This document shows, one piece after another, positions 10,229 to 19,933 of a DNA stretch of 64,000 nt. Position numbers and translations under genes: made by a program. Within the stretch, counting starts at the first letter, position 1, and each line of letters starts with the position of its first letter. Below the pieces are notes generated by a model. The model was not told the DNA's origin and ran no database searches. It saw only the letters and a program-made list of their open reading frames with translations. The stretch comes from Bacillus sp. X1(2014) (GTDB lineage Bacteria > Bacillota > Bacilli > Bacillales_B > DSM-18226), in contig NZ_VEED01000009.1 of the NCBI RefSeq assembly GCF_007678255.1, forward strand, positions 162,808 through 226,807. The letters run 5' to 3'.

Positions 10229-11047
10229 TCAACCTTTCACCATGATTTCGGTTACTTGATTCGTTATTTCATGCGTAGGAACATCCCATAAATACCATAT
10301 GTCTTCCACATCTCGTGTATTTTTTAAGGTAATGACATTTAAATCATGTAACGTTCTTAAACCAAGAGATAACGCAAATGAAAGTTGTTGAACAGCAATC
10401 TGTTCATTGTATTTAAGATTTAATTTCCCACCATCCAACTCAGGGCAGTTTTCACCAAGCCATTTCATAAACGTTTTAAATGGGATAAAATCTCCTTTGC
10501 GAAGTTTCTCGTCAGATTCTAAGATACGTTGAATTCTTATGGCTGGATTACCGATAAACCTACCATCCATAGTATGTCCAAGCCCAAAATAATTTGCCCA
10601 AGTCATCCAAGCAGTTATATTTTCTGTGTTAAATTCATTCGTTAACTGAACTTTTTTTGTCACTTCATTAAAAAAGCTTTCAGCTAATTCTTCCTTTGAT
10701 TCATTCATCGCTTTCTCGCTTCTTGTAATAAACCAAGCAGAAAATCGACCGAAAATAAAATCTGTATTATGGAAGGCCTTAACCGCTAAATAACGCTCAA
10801 ATCGCTTAAGATCACGGACATCCTCTTCAGGTACATTCAAATGGGCAAAATTCTGTTTATCTACAGTGATTAAACCACCATTTTTTGCAAGATTCATCAC
10901 TTCATTTGCTTGAATTTTATCAGCAGAATTTGGCTGAACAAATTCCTTTACTGTATCCACGTGATACGATCCCAACAGTAAAAACTTGCATAATGCGTGT
11001 ACCCTTCCAGGTGTCTGCATATTTTTCATCCTGTTATCAAATGGCAT
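10229..11047 (-). CDS. dpdG: DpdG, copy 1
   Basis: A 272-residue protein of unknown biochemical role, always directly upstream of the ATPase gene dpdH. Its middle has an aromatic-rich patch, WANYFGLGHTMDGRF, echoed in copy 2 (FLGFGWRY) and in the third copy (MEYFGLGYRVYGGF). That patch is the main sequence evidence for the family. The N-terminal part reads like a winged helix (RVHALCKFLL...). The start ATG follows GGATGGTGGAAT. It is separated from dpdF by 98 bp containing an inverted repeat, the only real gap inside this module. Confidence 0.7.
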   Translation of the reverse strand: MPFDNRMKNMQTPGRVHALCKFLLLGSYHVDTVKEFVQPNSADKIQANEVMNLAKNGGLITVDKQNFAHLNVPEEDVRDLKRFERYLAVKAFHNTDFIFGRFSAWFITRSEKAMNESKEELAESFFNEVTKKVQLTNEFNTENITAWMTWANYFGLGHTMDGRFIGNPAIRIQRILESDEKLRKGDFIPFKTFMKWLGENCPELDGGKLNLKYNEQIAVQQLSFALSLGLRTLHDLNVITLKNTRDVEDIWYLWDVPTHEITNQVTEIMVKG

Positions 11048-11084
11048 ATTCCACCATCCTCTCTATTATCAACTTTCAATTTAA

Positions 11085-11140
11085 ATATCCTTAGATTCAC
11101 TTTAACAACATGGTCAATAAAGTAAGAAATCTAAGGATAT
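11085..11140. promoter_or_regulatory. 13-bp inverted repeat between dpdF and dpdG, copy 1
   Basis: Arms at 11085-11097 (ATATCCTTAGATT) and 11128-11140 (AATCTAAGGATAT) are perfect reverse complements with a 30-base loop. There is no U-run, so it is not a standard terminator. It lies in the longest gap inside the module and may be an RNA processing or attenuation element that sets dpdF versus dpdG-D levels. The second module has no such gap. Confidence 0.5.
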
Positions 11141-11145
11141 CATCT

Positions 11146-13728
11146 TTACATAAACTCAGAAATAAACATGTCATCCTGTCGTTCGAGAAAATCATGGAGA
11201 TCTACTGCTATATTATCGATTATGCTGTCTAGTGTTTTTCCCTCTGAAGGAATCATGATGTCCGGAACTGAAATATGGACCACTTTTCCAAGTGGATGTC
11301 TTGCTAGAAAATTCCTTGACCAAAGGAATAACCTATCATTTTGCTTTTCATCACTTCTATAGAAAATGGCAACCGAACCTTTTAATAGGCCTAATGGATA
11401 AGTGGCTAATTCTTCAGCCGTTAAGAATGTATAATTAATCGTTCCTTCACCTGTTGGGGCTTTCTGAACCACCTCTGTCAAGTCCAATCCATTTTCATCT
11501 GGTAAAATCATCGAGGATACGTTGCTATCCGTTAATTGCTGAATAACCTTAACCAACTCTTCTGAGTTCCATTGGTTTTCGTTAACCTTTAAGATAATCT
11601 CCTGGAATCCGCCCGAGAATTCTTGCAAGCTGCCTGTTAATTCGCCATTTGCCACCATAATTTGATTCGTAAATGGAATCGAAAGTTTTGGACGGTGATA
11701 CCGGATATCGATTCCTTGTGCACGGCAGGAAGGACAACCGCCACATGCTTCTAGTGCATATGTGTAGGTGTCAATAAAGTATTCAGAAACACATTCTTCT
11801 TCTCTATCAACTACCAGTTTTCTTATTTGTCTAAGATTTTTATTTACACTTTTTCGTTCCTTATCACGGTCAGGTCCTAGAATGTGGATAAACTGTTCCT
11901 TATCGTTAACCATGGAGAAGTGTAAGATCTTCACCAATAATCGTCTAAAGGATTCACCCGTTTCATACCAGGTATCGAGAATCTCGATGACACCATGTCT
12001 TGCCAACATGAGACAAACGGCTTCATTCCATGCAGCATTACTTTTACCTGATTCTCCAGAGAGACCTTTATGCTGCGAATTCATATACAGCCAAAATTCA
12101 TCTGATTTCTTTGATGACTCTCTCCGTTCAAACATCGCATGCCAACGATCCCATAGCATATCGATGGTTAGGACCGACTGGGAAGTCAAGTTATTTTGAA
12201 CAGCTGTATCATACTCATATACATAATTTAATAAACTAATTGACCCGAATCCATCGCGCCCTCCTCTACCTACTTCCTGATAGTATCTATTGACACTTTC
12301 AGGAAGACAGCAATGGATGACCGTGCGGATATCTCGTTTATCTACGCCCATTCCAAATGCGGAAGTAGCAACGATCATGTCAATTTCATCATTGTTCCAT
12401 CTTCGAATAATTCGTTCGCGTTCAGTATCGGATGTATTGCCAGAAAAAGTTTCAATACTTTTATAGCCTTTTTCGTGCAACATAACTTTCCAAAGTCTTG
12501 CGTCTTCCAATTTTGAAACATAGAGAATAATCGGTCGCGGCAAGTAAGGAATGATTTGGGTAATTTTTCGATATCTCTCGGGATTTGATCTGCTCTCACT
12601 AATAAAATAAGTAGGTTCTAAGCGCAATTCGTCCCCGCGAATTTCTGTATATTTGTCATTGTGAGAAAAAAGATGCCTTAGTAAACTGGTCGCATCATCT
12701 GTCAACGTGGCCGACAAAAGAATGGTTTTCAACTTTCCTTTTGTCGCCTTCAGCAACCGTTTTTGGAATACTGTTAAAAGTTGAAAATCTGTTCGGAAGT
12801 GACTCCCCCAATCGAGCACGATATGAGCTTCATCAATAACGAACCGAGTGATATTCCCTCGCCAACCAGCATCTTCGATTACAGTGGCCAATGATCCATT
12901 GACGATTGACTCAGGGTTGGTATATAAAATGGGTAAAGAACCTTCTCGTAGTCCTTCTAAAATGATCTGCTTTTCTTCAATCGGCATTCCACCATAGTAG
13001 GCCTGGGGATGAAATTTTTCTTCCCGGGCATTAGGGAAAAATTTTTGTGCCGACATTTTTTGATCCAATGCTAACGCTACAGTAGGAACTACAACAATGG
13101 TCGTTCCTGCTGTTTCTCTTAGTGAACCCACGATGGTCCCGCCTTCTGTTTCATAGAAAGAAGGAAGTAAGAAAACTAAACTTTTGCCTCCTCCTGTTGG
13201 TAAGGCAGCCACTAACGTCTCGCCTTCTTCCATGTTCAGGCAAGCCTTCACCATCACTTTCTGCGCCTCTGAGCGATAATTTGTGAACCCCGCCATGTGG
13301 TGTAAGACCCCGTCCCCAATGGGTGCATTTACCACTCGTCTTTCAGGTAAGCGGTAAATCTCATGGATTTTCTCCATATCTGGGAGATGTTCAGGGTATT
13401 CGGTGTTCACTTCTCCATCCGACCTCACATATAAACCAACTTGGTCGGCAATTCTCATGAGTTGATCACGTAATGCATAGGAAACCTGGACCTTCTTCTG
13501 AAACATAAGAATAAATTGACGTAAATGTCCTGCAAAATCGAAAATCGATGTTTGCTTATGGTTGGAATATAGTTGTGTAAGACAACGAAATAAACGCTTC
13601 ACGCAACTAGCGGTAGATTGTAAACGAATATCGGCATTTTCAAGCAGATGATTCAATTTTTCGATGCCTTCATCCATATCCATTTCCTCAAGCAAGACCC
13701 TCTGCGTTAAATCATATATTTTTTCCAA
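11146..13728 (-). CDS. dpdF: DpdF, RecQ-like helicase, copy 1
   Basis: An 860-residue superfamily 2 helicase of RecQ type. Walker A is LPTGGGKS at 176-183, the DEAH box is FVIDEAHIVLDW, there is SATL, and motif VI is YQEVGRGGRDG. A cysteine cluster CGGCPSC about two-thirds along resembles RecQ zinc-binding cysteines. The likely role is 3'-5' unwinding in the Dpd restriction complex. The start is a TTG at 13728 inside the last codons of dpdE (17-bp overlap), with AAGGATGG upstream. The second copy (29129-31681) has the same motifs and CGGCPSC, with a different first 130 residues. Confidence 0.82.
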   Translation of the reverse strand: MEKIYDLTQRVLLEEMDMDEGIEKLNHLLENADIRLQSTASCVKRLFRCLTQLYSNHKQTSIFDFAGHLRQFILMFQKKVQVSYALRDQLMRIADQVGLYVRSDGEVNTEYPEHLPDMEKIHEIYRLPERRVVNAPIGDGVLHHMAGFTNYRSEAQKVMVKACLNMEEGETLVAALPTGGGKSLVFLLPSFYETEGGTIVGSLRETAGTTIVVVPTVALALDQKMSAQKFFPNAREEKFHPQAYYGGMPIEEKQIILEGLREGSLPILYTNPESIVNGSLATVIEDAGWRGNITRFVIDEAHIVLDWGSHFRTDFQLLTVFQKRLLKATKGKLKTILLSATLTDDATSLLRHLFSHNDKYTEIRGDELRLEPTYFISESRSNPERYRKITQIIPYLPRPIILYVSKLEDARLWKVMLHEKGYKSIETFSGNTSDTERERIIRRWNNDEIDMIVATSAFGMGVDKRDIRTVIHCCLPESVNRYYQEVGRGGRDGFGSISLLNYVYEYDTAVQNNLTSQSVLTIDMLWDRWHAMFERRESSKKSDEFWLYMNSQHKGLSGESGKSNAAWNEAVCLMLARHGVIEILDTWYETGESFRRLLVKILHFSMVNDKEQFIHILGPDRDKERKSVNKNLRQIRKLVVDREEECVSEYFIDTYTYALEACGGCPSCRAQGIDIRYHRPKLSIPFTNQIMVANGELTGSLQEFSGGFQEIILKVNENQWNSEELVKVIQQLTDSNVSSMILPDENGLDLTEVVQKAPTGEGTINYTFLTAEELATYPLGLLKGSVAIFYRSDEKQNDRLFLWSRNFLARHPLGKVVHISVPDIMIPSEGKTLDSIIDNIAVDLHDFLERQDDMFISEFM

Positions 13729-16700
13729 CCATGTTCACCATCCTTATAAAGGCCACAGATTCCAATCGGAAAATTGGATTCTCAATCCCTTCCTGAACAG
13801 CATTATAGATTTTTTTCAAATACTTAACATTGCTATCATCTTGGTAACCGTAATAAAGGTTTGATGCTTTTAGTGAGTTAATTCGTTGTCCAAAATCTTC
13901 TTTTGCTTGTTCAACATGAACTTCTAATGTAAAGTGGTCCCTTACCTTTTGTATACTGCGTTCGTAACTCGTTTCAATCATATTTTCCCAGATGTCACGC
14001 GGATACTCTTCTACAAACTGTTTGAAATTTCCTCCGCCACGTTTCCCCATATGGCTCAATACTTTATCCGGCAAATGACCAGACATTACCGAAAGAATCG
14101 TTCTTTCATCAACCTCATCTCCACCGACCTGCTCCACCGTTTTAAAGTGCTGCAATGGCAGATAGCCTTGTGCATGATAAAGATGATCCATACTTTCATC
14201 GATTTCAATCAACGGTTTCGGATTTAACGAAATCGACCAAGTAAAAAGGAAACCTTCCCAATCCACACTATTGGTTCGAATTTCAAGGGCTGTTGACCGT
14301 CCGGCGTAAAGTTCGTAGGCATTGTTCACGATGGAATCAAATAGTAAATCACCTGGAGCGAAAAACATAAGGTCTTCTCGTTCAATCGCTTTTTTCCGGA
14401 TGAAGGTACCTCGTAATTGCTGTGAACGTAACGCTCTTTTCCTGGCTTCATTTAAATTAGGCACAAAATATTGAGCATTGTTCATGGATTTAAAATTAAA
14501 TGATTTTGGTGAGTACATCACAGCTGTTCCGTTTTCGACACTTTCTCCGTGTAAACCGCATAATGCCGACCAAGTCATCATTGTAGAAGCCAGAACCCCG
14601 CCATCATCCTCATCAAATTGCTCAATTAAATATAGCAGTTGTTGTTCTACCGATTGATCTAATTGCCTTGCTACATCAAAGAAACGTTCTTCTTCAACTT
14701 TTTCTCTCATTTTCGCGAGAGATGCGTTAATTTCCCCTAACTTTTTGCTTAAACCATTTTCTAAATTGGAGGTAATTGCATTGGTAATGGAATTTTGAAT
14801 CTCATATAGGGCAATTTCAATCCCGCTTAAACTTTCATCAAATACTTGTAACCCTTCATCCCATAAACGGAATAATTCTTCTTCAATCGTTTCTTCGGAG
14901 CAAAAGACAACAGACAGCACATCTTTTTCCCGATTTAAACGGTCAATCCGGCCAATACGCTGTTCAAGGTCCGTTGGCGACCATGGGATATCAATATGGA
15001 CGAGAAAATCTGCCATTTGGAAATTTCGTCCTTCCCCACCTAGCGGGTCGCAGACCATAAACCGACAGTCTGGTTTACTCTGGAAATCGTCAACTGCTCG
15101 CTGAAGTTCTTCTTCATTTTTACCATGGTAAAAGCTACGAACAGTGGCCTCACCAAATCGAGATACAAGTAGTCGTTCTAACTGAGCAATCGTTTCTTTC
15201 CATTGCGAAAAAATCACGACCTTTTTATTTTCCGCATTTTCGGTTAAGTAGTCTAAAACATACATTAATCTTCCCTTAATTAAATCAGGATCATTGTAGA
15301 GATCTTCCGTTTTGCTAAATTCTACTTCTGCTTGTCTTTTCCACCTGTTTGTCAAGGCTGATAATTCATGTAAATAATGTTCCTCGTCAGGTGTTGCAGG
15401 CAATTGCAATAATGGTTTTAATGCCTCCCTATCGACGGTTATGTTATTTTTTAAGAACTCAAGCCGTTTTGTAATGATGGAATCCAATGCCCAAGGTGAA
15501 CTATACATGCCGGATAAGAAGATCCGGTGGTAGGCACCTTTTAATTTGGCATCAAAACCTTGTCGATTGATACTATCTAAGTAATTCAGTAAGGTTTCGT
15601 TTACATCAGCTTCATAATAGAGCATATCTGAGCCTTGCATTTGATAGGTGACAACCTCTTTATATCGCTTAGGAAGTTGCTGCTCTAACTCTTTTCTGCG
15701 ATGACGGATGACCTTACGCTCAATTTGGTAATTTTCCGCTAGATAGGCAAGCGCTAATTTAACTTGCTCCAATCCTTGGTCTTGTGAATCAGCATCAATC
15801 TTGTCAATTAATTGATCAAATATATCATCATCTAGGCGTTTTGAGATTTTCTCAAAATTATCAATAAAATCGTCCACTAACTCATCTTCTTGATAATCCG
15901 AGAGCTCTTGCATCATTTGATACACACGTCTACGGATGTAGGATTGTTTTTCTAATAATTCATCGAAATGACTTTCTGACATCGTTAAATATTTATTCGG
16001 TTCAAGCAAGCGAACAAGTTTCAAAAACTCATTTGGACGTGATTGAATCGGCGTTGCACTCAATAGTAAAAGGTTTTCAACCCGCTCGCTGACTTGGAGT
16101 AATTTTTCGTATTCTTCATCCAGAAAGAGCAAGCGGTGTGTTTCATCCACAATTACCAGGTCCCAATTTCTCCTCATGACCTTATCACCTATTGCTGTAT
16201 TTACCTTCTCTAACGGAAAGAGCACATTGGAGTGATCACCTAGACCATTCGTTTCACCGTACACGTGAAAATTTGACCAGAACTTAAATGATAATTCATT
16301 TCTCCACTGGTAAAGTAGGGATTCCGGTGTAACAATTAAAATTTTCATATCGCCAATACGTTTTTGAAGCCCTTTCATAATGACGATCGCTTCAATCGTT
16401 TTCCCGAGACCTACCTCGTCAGCCAACATAAAACGACATGGTCTTTCTGAAATCGCTCTCACAATGGTATCCACTTGGTGCTTTAACAAATAAACGCGGG
16501 AGCCTACCAATGTATCAAAACCAAATGTTGCATTCTTTAATGTATGGAGCGAGTTGGTAACGATTTCACGTTTCATGTACCATCTCGGATTGTTTAACTC
16601 ATAATGCAGGATCTGGTTTACTGGATCTACATCTGCTCGGTTAAATGAGACTGTTAGTCCTGATTCACAAAGAATCTTGATTCTCTTTTCTTTACCTGAT

Positions 16701-17035
16701 GGGACTACAACGTAGTACCAGTAATAACCCTTTTCATCTTCATGTGAAAATTGTATGATCTTAACTTCTTGATTCAGATTGTGAAGCTCCGCCCTAGTAT
16801 CTGGTAGAATCTTAACGTGTTCCACTTGGGTCACGTGATACTTCTCTTGTTTAGGGACTTTATATAGAGAAAAATAATCAAATTGCTTATCTAAATTAAA
16901 AAACTGCACAGAAACCTGTTCTTCATATGTATTTATGGAATCTGCCTGTCCTAGGGCGAATCTCCTAGGTGTGTCTGGATGCTCATAATCTATACTACAT
17001 CTAATATACATACCAACTTTGATTTCCCCAACCAC
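13712..17035 (-). CDS. dpdE: DpdE, SNF2-family helicase, copy 1
   Basis: About 1107 residues. It is a Swi2/Snf2-type ATPase: motif I ADEVGLGKT at about 205-213, motif II with DETH instead of DEAH, SATP, and motif VI QRIGRIDR. The N-terminal 200 residues form the family-specific part. I prefer the GTG at 17035 because AAGGTG lies nine bases upstream and the reading then begins with GEIKVGMYIRC, comparable to TIGSFVVSK of copy 2; an in-frame start at 17083 has poorer signals. SNF2 proteins translocate on double-stranded DNA. Its first-in-operon position follows a terminator at 17131-17160. Confidence 0.82.
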   Translation of the reverse strand: MVGEIKVGMYIRCSIDYEHPDTPRRFALGQADSINTYEEQVSVQFFNLDKQFDYFSLYKVPKQEKYHVTQVEHVKILPDTRAELHNLNQEVKIIQFSHEDEKGYYWYYVVVPSGKEKRIKILCESGLTVSFNRADVDPVNQILHYELNNPRWYMKREIVTNSLHTLKNATFGFDTLVGSRVYLLKHQVDTIVRAISERPCRFMLADEVGLGKTIEAIVIMKGLQKRIGDMKILIVTPESLLYQWRNELSFKFWSNFHVYGETNGLGDHSNVLFPLEKVNTAIGDKVMRRNWDLVIVDETHRLLFLDEEYEKLLQVSERVENLLLLSATPIQSRPNEFLKLVRLLEPNKYLTMSESHFDELLEKQSYIRRRVYQMMQELSDYQEDELVDDFIDNFEKISKRLDDDIFDQLIDKIDADSQDQGLEQVKLALAYLAENYQIERKVIRHRRKELEQQLPKRYKEVVTYQMQGSDMLYYEADVNETLLNYLDSINRQGFDAKLKGAYHRIFLSGMYSSPWALDSIITKRLEFLKNNITVDREALKPLLQLPATPDEEHYLHELSALTNRWKRQAEVEFSKTEDLYNDPDLIKGRLMYVLDYLTENAENKKVVIFSQWKETIAQLERLLVSRFGEATVRSFYHGKNEEELQRAVDDFQSKPDCRFMVCDPLGGEGRNFQMADFLVHIDIPWSPTDLEQRIGRIDRLNREKDVLSVVFCSEETIEEELFRLWDEGLQVFDESLSGIEIALYEIQNSITNAITSNLENGLSKKLGEINASLAKMREKVEEERFFDVARQLDQSVEQQLLYLIEQFDEDDGGVLASTMMTWSALCGLHGESVENGTAVMYSPKSFNFKSMNNAQYFVPNLNEARKRALRSQQLRGTFIRKKAIEREDLMFFAPGDLLFDSIVNNAYELYAGRSTALEIRTNSVDWEGFLFTWSISLNPKPLIEIDESMDHLYHAQGYLPLQHFKTVEQVGGDEVDERTILSVMSGHLPDKVLSHMGKRGGGNFKQFVEEYPRDIWENMIETSYERSIQKVRDHFTLEVHVEQAKEDFGQRINSLKASNLYYGYQDDSNVKYLKKIYNAVQEGIENPIFRLESVAFIRMVNMVGKNI

Positions 17036-17130
17036 AGCAATCAACACCTTATTACAAATTATGACATACTTTAAATTTAACATATATGCATTTAGTATTC
17101 CTTTTTAAAGTTTTATTTCATCAGTTTTCT
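17036..17130 (-). promoter_or_regulatory. Presumed promoter region of the downstream dpd module
   Basis: The only non-coding stretch between the terminator of the upstream module and dpdE copy 1. It is very AT-rich, with several weak TATAAT-like boxes (for example CATAAT read on the minus strand) but no clear -35 partner. The terminator implies that a promoter must lie here or that read-through feeds module 1. I cannot fix the site. Confidence 0.3.
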
Positions 17131-17160
17131 AAAAAATGAGATGCAATGAATTGCATCTCA
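17131..17160 (-). terminator. Intrinsic terminator after dpdD copy 2
   Basis: Read on the minus strand, the dpdD stop codon merges into TGAGATGCAAT / ATTGCATCTCA, a perfect 11-bp stem with a 2-base centre, followed by six T. It separates the two dpd modules into two transcription units. Confidence 0.85.
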
Positions 17161-19404
17161 CATTTTTTCAATATGCTTTTCAAGTTCTCTTATCATACTT
17201 GAACTTCCCTTTGCATGACAAAAAATTAAAGGTAATTTACTTGGTCGTTCATCTTGTATAAACAATGTCGCTGCATGCTTAGCACTAGCTGTAGCTACAA
17301 TTAAAATATCTGTAGACTTTGAAAGAATTCGCAAGGCATCGGTTCCCACCTTGTCATTATTGGTTTGAACATGAATATTATTTTTAACTTTTGAATCAAG
17401 ATAGGATTTAACACGTTGAGAAACCCGATCCATAAGAGTATAAATCCCAACTGATTTTCCCTCTAATTTATCCCAAAAGGATTCATTAGCTGCGTCCTTA
17501 ACATTCTCTTTTGTCCAATAGGCTTCATTGATCCCTTTCCATGCTTCAATCTCATTCAGATCCATATGCAAGAGTTTAATCATTTCCCAGTCGCTAGTCT
17601 TCATAAATCTAGAGAAAGTACCCAAATGCTGATTGAGTTCCTTTAAAAAGGCTATTCTCTTTTCTTCGTTTAAGCAGGGATAAAGGATTAATGCCTCAAT
17701 CACATCGATTGCCCAACTAAGATTCGTGTAAGAAGCCGCAATTTTCCATAAGCTTATACCAGAGGAAACAACATCGTCATATTCCTTCTTCGACAAGCCA
17801 ACCGATAAAACAGCTATCAATAGATCTTGATAAATCGAAAGTTCCATTTCTCCTATTTCCTCGGAAAGAGTCAACAATTCCAACAAAGTCAGATAAATCG
17901 TCTTACACTCTTTTCTTGGCCACACAGGATCATTTTTAAAGAAATCAAGAAGATGTGGATAGCTATAATACAGGTTCTCTAAAGTATATTGTTCAGCGAT
18001 GCAGTCTTCTAACTTTAGTTTAAGTGTTTCAATGCCATCCTTTTGTGCAAGAATGTCATCTACACTCCATTCTTGTGCACCTTTTTGCGCCAATTGGATG
18101 TTCTCCCGGTGAGAACGTTGGTTAATTTGTTCGAGCCAAACCACCCAATTGGTTGGAACCTCAATTGAAGGTTCATTATTGGTTTGTGATTCTTGATTCG
18201 ATAAATAGTCAAGAAATTCTTTATTTCTTCTACTTTTTAAGAACAATTGTTGTTCCTCAGCAGCCAACAACTTAAACGATTGTAACGCCAATCTTTCTGA
18301 CTCTAATGACTGAATTTCATAGGTACAATCAAAAAGTAGCATTGTTTTTTCAACCGACTGTGGCAAGGATTGAAGTATATTAAACGCCTCTTCAAAATTC
18401 CCTTCATAAATTTCCTTTCTAACTAAGTCAAAGCTTACTGGTTCCTTTTCTTGAGGTTCGACTGTAACTTTCCCAGCAATTTTAGATAAGAATCGGCCAA
18501 ACTCATCATCAGCATCTACCTGTTCCAAAATCGATTGAATCCAGTCCTTTTTCTGTGGTTCAATCACTACCGCACGAAGCCAGAAACAGGTGATCGCTTC
18601 ACGACTTGAAAAGTTTCGCTTATTTGTAAATAGACTTTGATAAAGAGGATAAATTTCCTCTTTAAAAGTTTGCAGAAGTCCCGCAATATCTTCAAGTTTT
18701 GGGACGAGATGGACATGGTATACCGCTTTAATCATTGCCTCTGTTACTGCTGGTGGTCTGCGCATATTCATTAATTCAGGAAAACGTTTTAAGTGTAGAA
18801 TATCCTGCCAGCGTCTAAAAGCTACAAGCATTTCAACTTCTAAAAATAAAATGTTTTTTGAATCTAAATAATGGCCTTGTTTTAATTGTTCAAGTTCTTT
18901 TTCCGCAATAGCGCGATTGCTCGTCTGCAGGGCAAGATGAAAATCCCTTAGTAATTTCCCCAAACTTCTAATGGTTTGGACTTCAGTTTCAGGCTTTTCA
19001 CCCCATAATTTTCTCATCGTTTCTAAGGTATCCCAAATGTATTTATTATCAGCTTGAAAACGATAATAACGCCCATTCGATAACCTATTAACCTCTTGGT
19101 CTATCAGATTATTATGGATGGGCACTGCACGAATTCCACTGAAGTCTGAATACGTAACACCTAGAAAATGAACCAGATGTTCACCTAAACGACGGAATTG
19201 GAGATCAGAAAAAGCAATCCCATACCAGATTACTTCATTCGTTTTTGGAACAATGACAGGTAATAGTGTTTCTTTGGGCTCGTCTCGACGGATTCTTTCC
19301 ACCCAGGGTAAAATTTTGTGCTGCGCGTTACCTTCTGTATGGATTTTTTCAAGTGAACACTTGTTATCACTTCCAAAAAACACATCTAAAAATGGCTTAA
19401 CCAA
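17158..19404 (-). CDS. dpdD: DpdD, copy 2
   Basis: About 748 residues. The TTG at 19404 is preferred because GGGGGGA lies eight bases upstream, it overlaps the dpdK stop by 8 bp, and it mirrors the ATGA coupling in module 1. Most of the protein is helical and TPR-like. The last 100 residues (SVGIYTLMDR..., DILIVATASAKHAA, CHAKGSSSMIRELE) have a Rossmann-like pattern reminiscent of DUF2325 domains. That resemblance is by eye only. DpdD is required in Dpd restriction but has no assigned reaction. It is the last gene of the upstream module, ending directly in an intrinsic terminator. Confidence 0.72.
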   Translation of the reverse strand: MVKPFLDVFFGSDNKCSLEKIHTEGNAQHKILPWVERIRRDEPKETLLPVIVPKTNEVIWYGIAFSDLQFRRLGEHLVHFLGVTYSDFSGIRAVPIHNNLIDQEVNRLSNGRYYRFQADNKYIWDTLETMRKLWGEKPETEVQTIRSLGKLLRDFHLALQTSNRAIAEKELEQLKQGHYLDSKNILFLEVEMLVAFRRWQDILHLKRFPELMNMRRPPAVTEAMIKAVYHVHLVPKLEDIAGLLQTFKEEIYPLYQSLFTNKRNFSSREAITCFWLRAVVIEPQKKDWIQSILEQVDADDEFGRFLSKIAGKVTVEPQEKEPVSFDLVRKEIYEGNFEEAFNILQSLPQSVEKTMLLFDCTYEIQSLESERLALQSFKLLAAEEQQLFLKSRRNKEFLDYLSNQESQTNNEPSIEVPTNWVVWLEQINQRSHRENIQLAQKGAQEWSVDDILAQKDGIETLKLKLEDCIAEQYTLENLYYSYPHLLDFFKNDPVWPRKECKTIYLTLLELLTLSEEIGEMELSIYQDLLIAVLSVGLSKKEYDDVVSSGISLWKIAASYTNLSWAIDVIEALILYPCLNEEKRIAFLKELNQHLGTFSRFMKTSDWEMIKLLHMDLNEIEAWKGINEAYWTKENVKDAANESFWDKLEGKSVGIYTLMDRVSQRVKSYLDSKVKNNIHVQTNNDKVGTDALRILSKSTDILIVATASAKHAATLFIQDERPSKLPLIFCHAKGSSSMIRELEKHIEKM

Positions 19405-19933
19405 GGTGCTCGTCCCCCCAGCGGTTGGCAAATTCAATTCGATTTTGCGAAATATCCTGTGGGTCCGTGATCAATTGGACAGATTCCTCGTTAACCGTAA
19501 TCCCATTAAAGGTGAAATTCATCGAACCATTTAAATAAAATTGATCACCAAGCAGCCCCTTTGAATGAAGCAAATAGCTAGAATAGATATGCACACGGTC
19601 CTCGTATTCTTTCGTTGCTGCTTTAAGTTTTTCCAGAAATCGATTATTATGTGGGTCTGGCCGGGTGGCGAGACGGATGACCGTTCCATTCTCAACCAAT
19701 TTCACCAGCACCTCTGAAAAGGTAACCTTTTTCCTGGACCAATGAGGTTCAATCGTTAAAAATTGATTCGCTTCATTGTAGATAATCGGAATATCGGATA
19801 TCCAAGGAGAAACAATCCAGAGACAACGGCTTGGTTGAATGATCTCCATTACGAACAACGATTGCAGGACATCAGCAATCTCTTGTGAATAATTCGTTGT
19901 ATGAATAAATCTTGATGGATAGTTTGTCTTCAT
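19397..19933 (-). CDS. dpdK: DpdK, phospholipase D-like nuclease, copy 2
   Basis: A 178-residue one-HKD protein. The motif HSKGLLGD lies near residue 127 and is followed by NGSMNFTFNG. The start overlaps the dpdJ stop by 4 bp (ATGA) and has GGGAGG upstream. The shared frame SPFLSNAPL / SPWISDIPI near residue 42 in the two copies marks the same fold. It probably works as a homodimeric endonuclease that cuts DNA selected by the module's helicases (inference from the PLD family). Confidence 0.82.
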   Translation of the reverse strand: MKTNYPSRFIHTTNYSQEIADVLQSLFVMEIIQPSRCLWIVSPWISDIPIIYNEANQFLTIEPHWSRKKVTFSEVLVKLVENGTVIRLATRPDPHNNRFLEKLKAATKEYEDRVHIYSSYLLHSKGLLGDQFYLNGSMNFTFNGITVNEESVQLITDPQDISQNRIEFANRWGDEHLG

